Source: VBDM01 sp963699535
GTDB taxonomy: Bacteria > Pseudomonadota > Gammaproteobacteria > Burkholderiales > SG8-39
Direction: 5' to 3'
Length of the DNA stretch: 64,000 nt
Assembly (NCBI GenBank): GCA_963699535.1
Contig: CAVOUJ010000015.1
Coordinates: 1 to 64,000 of the forward strand
The notes beneath the pieces are model-generated. The model saw only the letters and a program-made list of their open reading frames with translations. It was not told the origin of the DNA and ran no database searches. Within the stretch, counting starts at the first letter, position 1. Each line of letters begins with the position of its first letter. Position numbers and translations under genes: made by a program. This document shows, piece by piece, positions 33,512 to 44,385 of the stretch.

Positions 33512-34227
33512 CTATTCCTCCTCGGGTTCCGGCGGCGGCTTGCCGTCGTAGACGCAGGTAGCGGCGCCGCTGCAGGTAGGCGTTGCGGATGAAGAGGTAG
33601 CGGTCGAGCGCCGCGGTGTCGACGAGCTGGCGCCGTCGCCAGCGCCTGCGCGCGCAGGTCGACGGCGCCCACGCCGTAGAGGACGTTGCGCACCGGGACG
33701 TCGGGGATGTAGCCGACCGGCCCCACGGCGATCCGCGCAATCCAGCCTGCGCCGTCGCGCACCGTCGTCGGCCCGAAGAGCGGGACGAACAGGTACGGCC
33801 CCTGTCGAAGCCCCAGTCGCCGAAGGTCTGCCCGAAGTCCTCGTTGCCGCGCTCGATGCCCACCATCCGACGCGAGGTCGAACATGCCGCCGAGCCCGAA
33901 CCCGGTGTTGAGCATCACGCGGCCGAAGTCGTCGCCGACCTTGTCGAGCTTGCCCTGCAGCAGGCCGTTGACCGCCGAGAACAGGTCGTCGATGTTGTTG
34001 AAGACGTTGGACACCGCCTGTGCGGATCGGCTCCGGGACGACGTCGACGTACGCCTGGATCGCGGCTTCACGATCGCCGTGTCGACCGCGTCGTGAACCT
34101 CGATACATCGCGCGGTTCATCGGCTCGAACGGGTCGACGCGCGACGGCGCCGCCGCGCAGCCGGCAAGCAGCGCCGCCGCGAGCGCGACCACGGCGGGAC
34201 GAATCGCGGCATGTCGCGCGCGATCAT
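33512..34227 (-). CDS. mlaA: outer-membrane phospholipid-transport lipoprotein
   Basis: VacJ/MlaA lipoprotein that removes phospholipids from the outer leaflet. The ATG at 34,227 overlaps the mlaD stop (ATGA) and, after one indel, leads to a lipobox VVALAAALLAGC followed by VDPFEPMNRAMY, the family signature. Other blocks: NIDDLFSAVNGLLQGKLDKV, RVMLNTGFGLGGMFDLAS and WIARIAVGPVGYIPDVPVRN. It ends YDGKPPPEPEEE at TAG 33,512. Around five indels. Placing mlaA between mlaD and mlaC is usual in Burkholderiales. Confidence 0.92.
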
Positions 34228-34727
34228 GGGCCGCTCACTTTCGCGCCGCCGCTCGCGGCCTTGTCGAACAGGAACTGGCCGATCAGCTTCTCCAGCACGA
34301 CCGCCGACTGCGTCTTCGCGATCTTCCCGCCGTCGGCGAGCATCTTCGGGTCGCCGCCGGCGTCGAGCCCGATGTAGACCTCGCCCAGCAGGCCCGACGT
34401 CAGGATCGACGCGATCGTGTCCGTCGTGAACTCGTAGCCGTTGTCGATCTTGAGCGTGACCACGGCCTGGTAGGTCGTCGGATCGAGCTTGATCCGCTCG
34501 ACGCGGCCGACGACGACGCCCGCCGCCTTGACCGGCGCGCGCAGCTTGAGGCCGCCGATGTTGTCGAAGCGCGCCTCGAGCCGGTAGCCCGGGGCCGAGT
34601 CGAAGCTCACCAGATTGCCGACCTTGAGCGCGAGGAACAGGATCGCGCCGATGCCGATCGCGACGAAGATGCCGACCCAGAGGTCGATGGTCGAGCGGTT
34701 CAGATCCGTTCGTCTGTCCGATTGCAT
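34224..34727 (-). CDS. mlaD: phospholipid transport MCE-domain protein
   Basis: Hexameric MCE protein anchored in the inner membrane by one N-terminal helix, part of the MlaFEDB complex. A single clean frame: MQSDRRTDLNRSTIDLWVGI, helix VAIGIGAILFLALKVGNLV, MCE domain around FDNIGGLKLRAPVKAAGVVV and LLGEVYIGLDAGGDPKMLAD, end ASGGAKVSGP. The start overlaps the mlaE 3' end by 28 bp as sequenced. One of the few genes here without a detected indel. Confidence 0.94.
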   Translation of the reverse strand: MQSDRRTDLNRSTIDLWVGIFVAIGIGAILFLALKVGNLVSFDSAPGYRLEARFDNIGGLKLRAPVKAAGVVVGRVERIKLDPTTYQAVVTLKIDNGYEFTTDTIASILTSGLLGEVYIGLDAGGDPKMLADGGKIAKTQSAVVLEKLIGQFLFDKAASGGAKVSGP

Positions 34728-35529
34728 CCCCGGAACATGAAGACGGTGAGGACGAAATCGAGCGCCAGGATCGCGAGCGAGCTCTCGACCACGGTGCGCG
34801 TCGTCGCGCTCGACACGCCCTCGGCGGTCGGCTTCGCGTCGTAGCCCTCGAACACGGCGATCAGGCTGACCGCGACGCCGAACACGACGCTCTTGATGAT
34901 CGCCGTTGACGATGTCGAAGCGAAAGTCGACGCCGCCTGCATGTTGCCCCAGAACGCGCCGGGGTCGATGCCGATGAGCCGGACGCCGACGAGGTAGGCG
35001 CCGAACACGCCCATCGTCGAGAACAGCGCGGCGAGCAGCGGCATCGAGATGACGCCGCCCCAGAAGCGCGGCGCGACGACGCGCGCCAGCGGATCGACGG
35101 CCATCATCTCCATCGCCGACAGCTGCTCGGTCGCCTTCATCAGGCCGATCTCGGCGGTGATCGCGCTGCCGGCGCGGCTCGCGAACAGCAGCCCGGCGAC
35201 CACCGGCCCGAGCTCGCGCACCAGCGACAGCGCGACGAGGATGCCGAGCGACTCGTCGGCGCCGTAGCGCTGCAGCACGTCGTAGCCCTGCAGCGCCAGC
35301 ACCATGCCGACGAACAGGCCGGACACCAGGATGATGACCAGCGAGAGCACGCCCGAGAAGTAGATCTCGCGCACCGTGAGGTGCAGGCGGGCGAACGCCG
35401 CCGGCGTCTCCTGGACGACCGCGACGAAGAAGCGCGCGGCGTAGCCCAGCCGGCGCGATCGCGGCGATCGACGTGCGCGCCGAGCCGGCGCAGCGCGTCG
35501 GCGATGCCCGTGGCGGCGGCGCTAAGCAC
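34700..35529 (-). CDS. mlaE: phospholipid ABC transporter permease
   Basis: Permease of the MlaFEDB transporter, about 275 aa. It starts at GTG 35,529 inside the 3' end of mlaF (GTGCTTAG). After a broken N-terminus it continues in one frame: MREIYFSGVLSLVIILVSGL, QRYGADESLGILVALSLVRE, LGPVVAGLLFASRAGSAITA (family signature) and MEMMAVDPLARVVAPRFWGG, ending VLTVFMFRGCNRTDERI. Two or three indels in the first 60 codons. Confidence 0.94.
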
Positions 35530-36364
35530 GGGCGAGGAGCTCGGCGCGGTACGGCGCGCCGGATAGTGGAACGGCACCGGGCCGTCCGGCTCGCCGTCGA
35601 CGAACTGGCGGACGAACGCATCGCCGGACGCGCGCACCTCGGCCGGGCGTGCCCTGCGCGATGATCCGGCCCTCGGAGACGAAATAGAGGTAGTCGACGA
35701 TCTTCAGCGATTCGTACACGTCGTGCGTGACGACGACCGACGTGATGCCGAGCGCGTCGTTCAGCCGGCGGATCAGCTGCCCGACGACGCCGAGCGAGAT
35801 CGGATCGAGTCCGGCGAACGGCTCGTCGTACATCACGAGCATCGGGTCGAGCGCGATCGCGCGCGCCAGCGCGACGCGCCGCGCCATGCCGCCGGACAGC
35901 TCCGACGGCATCAGCTGCGCCGCGCCGCGCAGGCCGACCGCGTGCAGCTTCATCAGCACGAGGTCGCGGATCAGCTCCTCGGGCAGGTCGGTGTGCTCGC
36001 GCATCGGGAACGCGATGTTCTCGAACACGGTCATGTCGGTGAACAGCGCGCCGAACTGGAACAGCATGCCGATCTTGCGGCGCAGCGCGTAGAGCTCGTC
36101 GCGGTCGAGATCGGGCACCGACTGGCCGCCGACGCGCACGCGCCCGGACTGCGGCGCAGCTGCCCGCCGATCAGGCGCAGGATCGTCGTCTTGCCGCAGC
36201 CGGAGCCGCCCATGATCGCGACGACCTTGCCGCGCGGAATCGTCATCGAGATGCCCGTCGAGCACGGGCCGCCGGTCGTAGCCGAACGTCACGTCGGCCA
36301 GCTCGACGGCAATTTCGGGACGGGCGGCGGCCGGAGCGGGCGCCGGCGCGGTAGGGTCGGACAC
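35522..36364 (-). CDS. mlaF: phospholipid ABC transporter ATP-binding protein
   Basis: ATPase of the MlaFEDB system. The N-terminus VSDPTAPAPAPAAARPEIAV starts at GTG 36,364. ELADVTFGYDRRPVLDG precedes Walker A (GGSGCGKTTILRL, near 36,175-36,215, in a shifted frame). The signature ELSGGMARRVALARAIALDP, Walker B MLVMYDEPFAGLDP and switch His VVVTHDVYESLKIVDY follow. It ends PYRAELLARA at TAG 35,522. Three indels. First gene of the mlaFEDACB run. Confidence 0.95.
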   Translation of the reverse strand: MSDPTAPAPAPAAARPEIAVELADVTFGYDRRPVLDGHLDDDSARQGRRDHGRLRLRQDDDPAPDRRAAAPQSGRVRVGGQSVPDLDRDELYALRRKIGMLFQFGALFTDMTVFENIAFPMREHTDLPEELIRDLVLMKLHAVGLRGAAQLMPSELSGGMARRVALARAIALDPMLVMYDEPFAGLDPISLGVVGQLIRRLNDALGITSVVVTHDVYESLKIVDYLYFVSEGRIIAQGTPGRGARVRRCVRPPVRRRRAGRPGAVPLSGAPYRAELLARA

Positions 36365-36498
36365 GGGGCGGGCGCTCGACACGAGGGAGCGCGATTGTAG
36401 CCGTACGCGCCGCCGCTCGCAATGACCGTAGCGTCGGTCATCGGACTCGCGACACGGCCATCGCAATCGGCGCGTCGGCGCCCGGCATGCGCCACACG

Positions 36499-38475
36499 TC
36501 AGACCGTCGCAGGAACCTGCTGCTCGGCCAGCGCGAGCTTCTCGGGCCGCCCGAGCAGCACGACGACGTCGCCGGCCTCGAAGCCCCAGTCCGGGCCGGG
36601 CCGCTGCGAGCGCGCGCCCCGGCGGCGCACGCCGGTCACCTCGACGCAGTCCGTCGAGCTCGAGCTCGGCCAGCGTCCTGCCGACCGCGGACGCGCGATC
36701 CGGCAGCTGCACCGAATGCAGCCGCGGCTGCAGGTTCTCGGCGGCGTCGGCCGCGTCGGTCGCGCCGTGGAAGAAGCCGCGGAACAGGCTGTAGCGCTCC
36801 TCGCGGATCGCGCGGATCCGCGCCAGCACGCGATTGAGCGGCACGCCCAGCAGCAGCAGCGAGTGCGACGCGAGCATCAGGCTGCCCTCGAGCACCTCCG
36901 GCACGACCTCGGCGGCGCCCGCGTCGAGCAGCCGGTCGAGCTCGCTGTCGTCGAGCGTGCGCACGATCACCGGCAGCTCGGGGCGCAGCTCGTGCACGTG
37001 ATGCAGGATCTTGAGCGCGACCGGCGTGTCGGCGAACGTGATCACCACGGCGCGCGCCTTCGCGAGGCCCGCGGCGACCAGCGCCTCCCGGCGGCCCGCG
37101 TCGCCGTAGACGACCGACGAGCCGTCGCCCGCCGCCTCGCGCACGCGCTCCGGGTCGGCGTCGAGCGCGATGAACGGAATGTCCTCGGCCTCGAGCAGGC
37201 GCGCGAGGTTCTGGCCGCTGCGGCCGTAGCCGCAGATGATCACGTGGTTCTGGCGCGCCATCGTCGTCGCGGCGATCTGCGTGATCTGCGCCGCGCGCGC
37301 GAGCCAGTCGTTCGCGGTGAACTTGCGCACGATCGGCTCCGCGAACTGGATCAGGAGCGGCGCCGGCAGCATCGACAGCACCATCGCCGCCAGCACGAGC
37401 TGCGCGATCGTGCCCGGCACGAGCGTCAGGTCGACCGCGAGCGCGAGCATCACGAGCGCGAACTCGCCGGCCTGCGCGAGGTAGAAGCCGGTGCGCAGCG
37501 CGGTGCCGGCGGCGCGCCGAAGACGCGCGACAGCACGACGATCAGCGCGAGCTTGGCGAGGACCGGGACGACGAGCAGCAGCAGCACCCACGCGAGGTTG
37601 CGCAGCGACGACGCGCGAGGTCGAGCGCCATGCCGACGGTGACGAAGAACAGCCCCAGCAGCACGTCGCGGAACGGCTTGATGTCCTCCTCGACCTGATA
37701 GCGGTACTCGGTCTCGGCGATCAGCATGCCGGCGAGGAACGCGCCGAGCGCGAGCGACAGTCCGGCGAGCTCGGTCAGCGCCGCGAGGCCGAGCGTGATC
37801 AGCAGCACGTTCAGCATGAACAGCTCGGAGCTGCGCTGCCGCGCGACCAGGTGGAACCAGGCGCGCATCGGCTGCTGGCCGGCGAACAGGATCAGCACCA
37901 GCACGACGAGCGCCTTGACGCCGGCGCTCGGCCAGCGCCGACGGCGAGCTCGCCGCCGCTCTTGCGCGAGCGACGGCATCACGATCAGGAACGCGACGAC
38001 GGCGAGGTCCTGGAACAGCAGGATGCCCATCACGTCGCGGCCGTGCGGCGTCGCGAGCTCCATCCGCTCGGCCAGCATCTTGGAGACGATCGCCGTCGAG
38101 CTCATCGCCAGCGCGCCGCCGAGCGCGAAGCCCGCCTGCCAGCCGTAGCCCAGGAAGTGCAGCGCGAGCATCGCCGCGCGATCGTGGTGATCGCCACCTG
38201 CGCGAGGCCGAGCCCGAACACCGCGCGGCGCATCGCCTTGCAGCTGCGGCAGGCTGAACTCGAGCCCGATCGAGAACATCAGGAAGACGATGCCGAACTC
38301 GGCGAGATGGCGGGTCTCGGTCGCCGTCCGGCACCCACGCGAGCGCGTGCGGTCCGACGGCGATGCCGACCAGCAGGTAGCCGAGGATCGGCGGCAGGCG
38401 GACGAGCCGGCAGACGACGACGACGACGACGGCTGCGCCGAGCAGGACGAGGATCAGTTGCAGCGTCTGCGGCAT
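36499..38475 (-). CDS. CPA2-type cation:proton antiporter with RCK domain (YbaL/KefB-like)
   Basis: About 655 aa: Na+/H+-exchanger-like membrane domain, then TrkA-N (NAD-binding) and TrkA-C domains. It starts MPQTLQLILVLLGAAVVVVV with CRLVRLPPILGYLLVGIAVG. Later MFSIGLEFSLPQL, ALAMSSTAIVSKMLAERMEL, LLGLFFVTVGMALDLA and FYLAQAGEFALVMLALAVDL. The RCK domain shows NHVIICGYGRSGQNLARLLE. It ends AEQQVPATV at TGA 36,499. About six indels in the membrane half. Likely potassium/proton or glutathione-gated exchange, not provable here. Confidence 0.93.
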
Positions 38476-38526
38476 CGTGCGGGCGTGGCGGTGGCTCGTC
38501 CGGCAGCGGGTGGGAGTGCGATCGAA

Positions 38527-38563
38527 TGTAGCATGGAGCCCGACCAATCCAGTCCGGTATACT
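38527..38563. promoter_or_regulatory. divergent promoter region between the antiporter and kdsD
   Basis: The 173-bp gap between divergent genes contains TATACT on the plus strand at 38,558-38,563, about 85 bp before kdsD, and TACATT on the minus strand at 38,532-38,527, about 50 bp before the antiporter ATG. Both are plausible -10 boxes; no clear -35 is seen. Confidence 0.35.
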
Positions 38564-38648
38564 TCTGTGCATGAGCGCCGCAGGGCCGTCCCAGGGCGTG
38601 AATCGCTCGCCTCCCGGCGAGACGGCGCGCAGCGCCAAGGGTGCACGA

Positions 38649-39682
38649 ATGAGCGTCACCGTCTCAGCCGCGCCTGCCGCGCGGCCCGGTCGCGCGGGGG
38701 TCGATCGGGCGCGCGCGCTGTCGCTCGCGCGCGACGTGCTCGCGACCGAGGCGCGACGCGATCACGGCGCTCGCCGCGCGGCTCGGCGCCCCGTTCGTCG
38801 CCGCCGTCGCGCTGATCCTGCGATTGCCGGGGCCGCGTCGTCGTGTCCGGCATCGGCAAGTCGGGTCACATCGGCGCGCAAGCTCGCCGCGACGCTGGCG
38901 TCGACCGGCACGCCGGCGTTCTTCGTGCATCCGACCGAAGCGTCGCACGGCGATCTCGGCATGATCACGCCCGACGACGTCGTCGTCATGCTGTCCAATT
39001 CGGGCGAGACCGACGAGCTCGTGCTGCTGACGCCGCACCTGAAGCGCCAGGGCGCGAAGCTCGTCGCGCTGACCGGCAACGAGCAGTCGCTCGCTCGCGC
39101 AGGCGGCCGACGTGCATCTCGACGCGGCGGTCGACGCCGAGGCCTGTCCGCTCGGTCTCGCGCCGACGGCGAGCACGACGGCGGCGCTGGCGCTCGGCGA
39201 CGCGCTCGCGCTCGCGCTGCTCGACGCGCGCGGCTTTTCGGTCGAGGATTTCGCCCGCTCGCATCCGGGCGGCACGCTCGGCCGCCGACTGCTGACGCGC
39301 GTGCGCGACGTGATGCGCACCGGCGACGCGCTGCCCATCGTCGGTGTCGGCGCGACGCTGGCGGAGGCCGATCGTCGAGATGAGCGGCAAGGGCATGGGC
39401 ATGACGGCGGTCGTCGACGACGACGGGCAGCGTCGCGGGCATCTTCACCGACGGCGACCTGCGCCGCTGCCTCGACCGCATCCGCGACATCGCCGGCGTG
39501 CCGGTCGCCGACGTGATGACGCGCACGCCGCGCACGATCGGCCCCGACCGGCTCGCGATCGATTGCGTCGAGCTGATGGAGGCCGGCGCCGAAGGTGACG
39601 GAGCTGCTCGTCGTCGACGACGAGCGCCGGCTGGTCGGCGCGCTGCACCTGCACGACCTGTTTCGCGCGCGGGTGGTCGTGA
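38649..39682 (+). CDS. kdsD: arabinose-5-phosphate isomerase
   Basis: Makes D-arabinose 5-phosphate for Kdo and thus LPS core synthesis. SIS domain then two CBS domains, about 340 aa. Blocks: RVVVSGIGKSGHIG, PTEASHGDLGMITPDDVVVM, MLSNSGETDELVLLTPHLKR, SHPGGTLGRRLLTRVRDVMR and the CBS segments GIFTDGDLRRCLDRIRD and ELLVVDDERRLVGALHLHDL. ATG 38,649 is preferred; an in-frame upstream ATG at 38,571 exists. The probable TGA (39,680-39,682) overlaps the kdsC ATG. About seven indels. Confidence 0.94.
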
Positions 39683-40232
39683 TGAGCCGCCGCACGCCGG
39701 GTCGTGCATGCGCCAGCGTCGCGCGCGCGGCATCCGGCTCCTCACCTGCGACGTCGACGGCGTGCTGACCGACGGCCGCATCTACGTCGACGACGACGGC
39801 CACGAGATGAAGGCGTTCAGCGCGCTCGACGGCGTCGGCCTCAAGATGCTGATGCGCGCCGGCATCGCCGTCGCCTGGATCACCGGCAGCAACGCGCCGG
39901 CGGTCACGCATCGCGCGCGCGCGCTCGGCGTGCACCGCGTCGTGCAGGGCGCCGAGGACAAGCTCACGCCGTGGGAGGCGCTGCGCGGCGAGCTCGGGCT
40001 GCCGGCCGACCGCCTGCGCGCACATCGGCGACGATCTTCCCGACGTGCCGGTGTTCGTCGCGCTGCGGCCTCGCGGTCACGGTTCCGCACGCGCCGGCGA
40101 TGCGTTCGCGCGACGCGCGCACTACGTCACCGGCGCGCGACGGCGGCGCCGGCGCCGTGCGCGAGCTCTGCGAGCTGATTCTCGCCGCGCAGGGCGTCCT
40201 CGACCCGCAGCACGCGCGCGTTCGGCGCCTGA
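39682..40232 (+). CDS. kdsC: 3-deoxy-D-manno-octulosonate 8-phosphate phosphatase
   Basis: HAD-family phosphatase that releases Kdo from Kdo-8-phosphate. HAD motif I is clear in IRLLTCDVDGVLTDGRIYVD. Next GLKMLMRAGIAVAWITGSNA (motif II Thr) and RVVQGAEDKLTPWEALRGEL. After two indels the end reads VRELCELILAAQGVLDPQHA and stops at TGA 40,230-40,232. ATG 39,682 overlaps the kdsD stop. Length of about 183 aa is normal. Confidence 0.93.
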
Positions 40233-40240
40233 CCGCACCG

Positions 40241-40872
40241 ATGGCCTCGCGACGCAGCCGGCATCGACCGGCTGGTCGCCTGGTCGCCGGTGCTGCTGCT
40301 CGGCGGCCTCGCGGCGCTCACGTACTGGCTCGACGCGCAGGTGCGACCGCCCGCGCGCGCGCGGCGACGGCGCCGTCGCGGCACGACCCCGATCTCTACG
40401 TCGAGCAACTTCAGCGCGGTGAGCTTCGACGCGCAGCGGCCGCGTCCTGCAGTCGCTCGCGGCGAAGCGCGCGCAGCACTATCCGGACGACGACAGCGTC
40501 GACCTCGTCCGCGCCGTCGCTCGACGCTGACCGACCCCGGCAAGCCGCGCCTCGCGGTCACCGCCGACGCCGGCACGGTCTCGGGCAACCGCGAGATCGT
40601 CACGCTGCGCGGCAACGTCCGCGCGACCCGCGATGCGGCCGCGCCGCCGACGCCGCGCGACGGCGGCCGGCCGGGCCGGCGACCTTCACGACCGAGTTCC
40701 TGCACGTGATCCCGAAGCGATCGCGCGCCGAGACCGACCAGGCCGGTGACGATCGAGGAGCCGCGTGGAATAATCCAGGGCGTCGGGATGGACCTCGACA
40801 ACAAGGCGAAGACGCTCAAGCTCAAGTCCGCCGTTCGCGGAACGCTGCAGCCCAACCACGCTTCCGAAGTGA
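40241..40872 (+). CDS. lptC: LPS export ABC transporter periplasmic protein
   Basis: Single-span inner-membrane protein whose periplasmic beta-jellyroll takes LPS from LptB2FG and passes it to LptA. It starts MASRRSR with a helix around VLLLGGLAALTYWLDAQVRP, then SFDAQGRVLQSLAAKRAQHYP-like sequence, TDPGKPRLAVTADAGTVSGN, EIVTLRGNVRATRDA and PRGIIQGVGMDLDNKAKTLK. The TGA at 40,870-40,872 gives GTGA overlap with lptA. About six indels. Confidence 0.9.
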
Positions 40873-41577
40873 CCGCCGACCGCCGACCACCGTTCCGCCT
40901 GCACGCGTCCGCCGCGCGCGGTCGCGTCGGCGCTCGTCGCTGCGCTCACGGCGCTCGCGGATCGCGCCGCCGGCGCGCGGCCGAGAAGGCCGATCGCGAC
41001 AAGCCGATCAACTTCTCGGGCGACACCGGCGACGTCAACCTGCAGGCGCACGGCGGCACGCTCACCGGCAACGTGATCATCACGCAGGGCACGCTCGAGA
41101 TCCACGCCGACCGGATCGTCTTCAAGCAGAACGCCGACAATTCGCTGTCGGCGACCGCGTTCGGCAATCCGGTCGCCTTCCGCCAGAAGCGCGACGACGT
41201 CGACGAGTATTACGAGGGCTACGCGCAGCGCGTCGAGTACGACGGCTCGAAGGAGCTCGTCGAGCTCTTCGACAACGCGCTCCTGAAGCGCGGGCAGGAC
41301 GAGATCCGCAGCAACTACATCTCCTACAACGCGGCGACCGAGCTGTTCAAGGCCGAAGGGCGTGCCGGAACGGTCCCCGACCCCGCGGGTCCCGGCACGC
41401 GCGTGCGCGGCATGTTCCAGCCCAAATCCGAACGCCGCCTGCCGGGCAAGGGCAAGGACAGCGCCGAAGGATGCCGGCAAGGACGCAAGCCGCGACGAAG
41501 CCGCAGACGCCCCGGCGCCGGAGCCGCCCGTGACGCTGAAGCCGGCCGGCGAGCTCGCGCCGCCCGCGGCCAAGTGA
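40869..41577 (+). CDS. lptA: LPS transport periplasmic protein
   Basis: Periplasmic bridge protein of LPS export. It starts at GTG 40,869 inside the lptC stop, with a signal-peptide region that is broken by indels (ALVAALTALADRAAGARA). The OstA/LptA domain is clean: KPINFSGDTGDVNLQAHGGT, LTGNVIITQGTLEIHADRIV, AFRQKRDDVDEYYEGYAQRV and LLKRGQDEIRSNYISYNAAT. A Lys/Ala/Pro-rich tail ends GELAPPAAK at TGA 41,575-41,577, overlapping the lptB GTG. Three or four indels. Confidence 0.93.
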
Positions 41578-42335
41578 GCGCGGATCCCGCGGCGGGCGGC
41601 GCCGCGCCCGGCGAGCCAACTCTCGGTCGCGCAGCTCGAGAAGCGCTACAAGGCGCGCACCGTCGTCCACGACGTCTCGCTCGACGTCGGCGAGCGGCGA
41701 GGTCGTCGGCCTGCTCGGCCCGAACGGCGCCGGCAAGACGACCTGCTTCTACATGATCGTCGGGCTGGTCGCCGCCGACGGCGGACGGATCGAGCTCGAC
41801 GGGCGCAACCTCTCGCGGCTGCCGATCCACACGCGCGCGCGGCTCGGGCTGTCGTACCTGCCGCAGGAGGCGTCGATCTTCCGCAAGCTGACCGTCGCCG
41901 AGAACGTGCGCGCGATCCTCGAGCTGCAGGACCTCGATTCCGACGCGCTCGCCAACCGCCTCGACGCGCTGCTCGAGGACCTGGCGATCTCGCACCTCGC
42001 CGACGCCCCGGCGCTCTCGCTGTCCGGCGGCGAGCGCCGCCGCGTCGAGATCGCGCGCGCGCTCGCGACCCGGCCGCGCTTCATCCTGCTCGACGAGCCG
42101 TTCGCCGGCGTCGACCCGATCGCCGTCCTCGACATCCAGAAGATCATCGGCTTCCTCAAGGAGCGCGGCATCGGCGTGCTGATCACCGACCACAACGTGC
42201 GCGAGACGCTCGGCATCTGCGACCGCGCGTACATCATCAACGAGGGCCGGGTGCTGGCTTCCGGCGCGCCCGGGCGAGATTGTTTATAATGAGGCCGTAA
42301 GGAAGGTCTATCTCGGCGAGCATTTCCGGCTCTGA
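41574..42335 (+). CDS. lptB: LPS export ABC transporter ATP-binding protein
   Basis: ATPase of the LptB2FG complex. It starts at GTG 41,574. Across two indels: QLEKRYKARTVVHDVSLDVG and Walker A LLGPNGAGKTTCFYMIVGL (about 41,712-41,768). Then LGLSYLPQEASIFRKLTVAE (Q-loop), signature LSLSGGERRRVEIARALATR, Walker B ILLDEPFAGVDPIAV, and VLITDHNVRETLGICDRAYI. After an indel at about 42,270 it ends EIVYNEAVRKVYLGEHFRL at TGA 42,333-42,335. About 250 aa. Confidence 0.95.
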
Positions 42336-42358
42336 GGCACATGCACATCGCGTAACGC

Positions 42359-43844
42359 ATGAAGCAGACCCTCCAGCTCAAGCTCCGCCAGCACCTCACG
42401 CTGACGCCGCAGCTGCAGCAGTCGATCCGGCTGCTGCAGCTGTCGACGGTCGAGCTGAATGCCGAGGTCGAGCGGATGCTGCAGGAGAACCCGCTGCTCG
42501 AGAAGGCCGAAGGCGACGACGAGCCGCCGCCGACCGCGGCGCAGCTCGCCGGCGCCGCCGCGTCGTCGACCGACGGCGGCGCCGACGCACGACGACGATC
42601 GTGCCGGCGGCAAGGAGGCGGGCGACGAGGCGCGCGAGCAGCTCGGAGACGGTCGACCGCACCGATTTCGAGGACTATTCCGGCGGCGAGTCGGACTGGG
42701 GCGGCGGCGGCCGCGTCCGACGACGACGACGAGGGCTTCTACCCGCAGCAGGTCGCGACCAGCACGCTGCGCGACCACCTGCTCTCCCAGCTCGCCGTGC
42801 TCAACCTGCCGCTGCGCGACCGCGCAGCTCGTCGCCGCGCTGATCGACGCGCTCGACGAGGACGGCTACCTGCACACCTCGCTCGAGGAATTGGCCGAGA
42901 TGTTCCCGGAGGAGCTCGAGATCGATCCGGACGAGCTCTCCATCGCGCTTTGCTACCTGCAGAGCTTCGAGCCGGCCGGCGTCGGCGCGCGCGACGCCGC
43001 CGAGTGCCTGGCGCTGCAGCTGAAGGCGCTGCCGGAGTCGACGCCGTACCGCGCCGAGGCGCTGACGGTCGTCACCGAGCACCTGCCGCTGCTCGCCGCG
43101 CGCGATTTCACCAAGCTGAAGCGCCTGCTGCACACCGACGACGCCGGCGTGCGCGCGATGCGCGCGCTGGTGACGAGCCTGAATCCGCGGCCCGGCGCCG
43201 TCGTTCGCCAAGTCCGAGGCGAACTTCGTCATTCCCGACGTCGTCGTGAAGAAGGTGCGCGGCAAGTGGGTCGCGGCGCTCAACGAGGCGGCGATGCCGA
43301 AGCTGCGGCTGAACCGCATCTACGCCGACATCCTCACCCGCAACCGCGACTCGTCGAACCAGCAGCTCTCCGCGCAGCTGCAGGAGGCCAAGTGGCTGAT
43401 CCGCAACGTGCAGCAGCGCTTCGAGACCATCCTGCGCGTGTCGCAGGCGATCGTCGAGCGGCAGCGCCGCTTCTTCGAGCACGGCGACGTCGCGATGCGG
43501 CCGATGGTGCTGCGCGAGATCGCCGACGATGCTGGACCTGCACGAGTCGACGATCTCGCGGGTGACGACGCAGAAGTACATGCTGACGACGCGCGGCACC
43601 TACGAGCTCAAGTACTTCTTCGGCAGCCACGTCGCCACCGACACCGGCGGCGCGGCCTCGGCCACCGCGATCCGCGCGCTGATCAAGCAGCTGATCGCCG
43701 CCGAGAACGCCGAAGGCGCCGCTGACCGACAGCCGGATCGCGGATCTCCTGGGCGAGCAGGGCATCATCGTCGCCCGGCGCACCGTCGCCAAATACCGGG
43801 AGGCGCTGCAGATTCCTCCCGTCAACCTGCGCAAGGCGCCCTGA
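42359..43844 (+). CDS. rpoN: RNA polymerase sigma-54 factor
   Basis: Alternative sigma factor for -24/-12 promoters. Region I: MKQTLQLKLRQHLTLTPQLQ with SIRLLQLSTVELNAEVERML. An acidic linker region II follows (about 42,510-42,730, several indels). The core-binding domain contains LPLRDRAQLVAALIDALDED and SFEPAGVGARDAAECLALQL. The helix-turn-helix region follows FEHGDVAMRPMVLREIAD, and the RpoN box ARRTVAKYRE is at about 43,773-43,802. It ends ALQIPPVNLRKAP. Around six indels. The lptB-rpoN-hpf-ptsN order is the classic proteobacterial rpoN cluster. Confidence 0.96.
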
Positions 43845-43877
43845 CGACGCCGCCGTGCGCACAACGAGGAGAGCTCG

Positions 43878-44263
43878 ATGAACCTGAACCTCACCGGCCA
43901 TCACCTGGACATCACGCCCGCGATCCGCGATTACGTCGTCGGCGAAGCTCGATCGCGTGACGCGTCACTTCGACCACGTGATCGACGTCAACGTCGTGAT
44001 GTCGGTGGACAAGCTGCGGCACAAGGTCGAGGTCAACCTGCACGCGCGCGGCAAGGACATCCACGTCGAGGCGGTCGAGCCCGACATGTACGCGGCGATC
44101 GACGCGCTGGCCGACAAGCTCGACCGCCAGGTCGCTCAAGCACAAGGAAAAGCGTCGCGCTGCACCGGCACGAGGGCGCCGCGATCAAGCGCGATGTCGC
44201 CGCGACCGAGGCCGCGCCGGCGGCACCGGGCGGCCCCGCGCGCCGGACGGGGCTTCGAGCTAG
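43878..44263 (+). CDS. hpf: ribosome hibernation promoting factor
   Basis: Binds the 30S subunit in stationary phase. It starts MNLNLTGHHLDITPAIRDYV and, after an indel near 43,950, DRVTRHFDHVIDVNVVMSVD, KLRHKVEVNLHARGKDIHVE, AVEPDMYAAIDALADKLDRQ, then HKEKR. An Ala/Pro-rich tail follows, ending probably at TAG 44,261-44,263. Two or three indels. A purine-rich GAGGAGAG lies 10-17 bp upstream. Confidence 0.93.
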
Positions 44264-44385
44264 GAGCCTGGCGTATACTCGGCGAGGCGTTCGCGCCGGC
44301 GGGCCGGAAGGTCCGCCGGTTTGCATTTGCGGCCCCGCAACGACCGGTTGCCAACGTCCGCGCCACGATCCATTCTTCGCCTGCG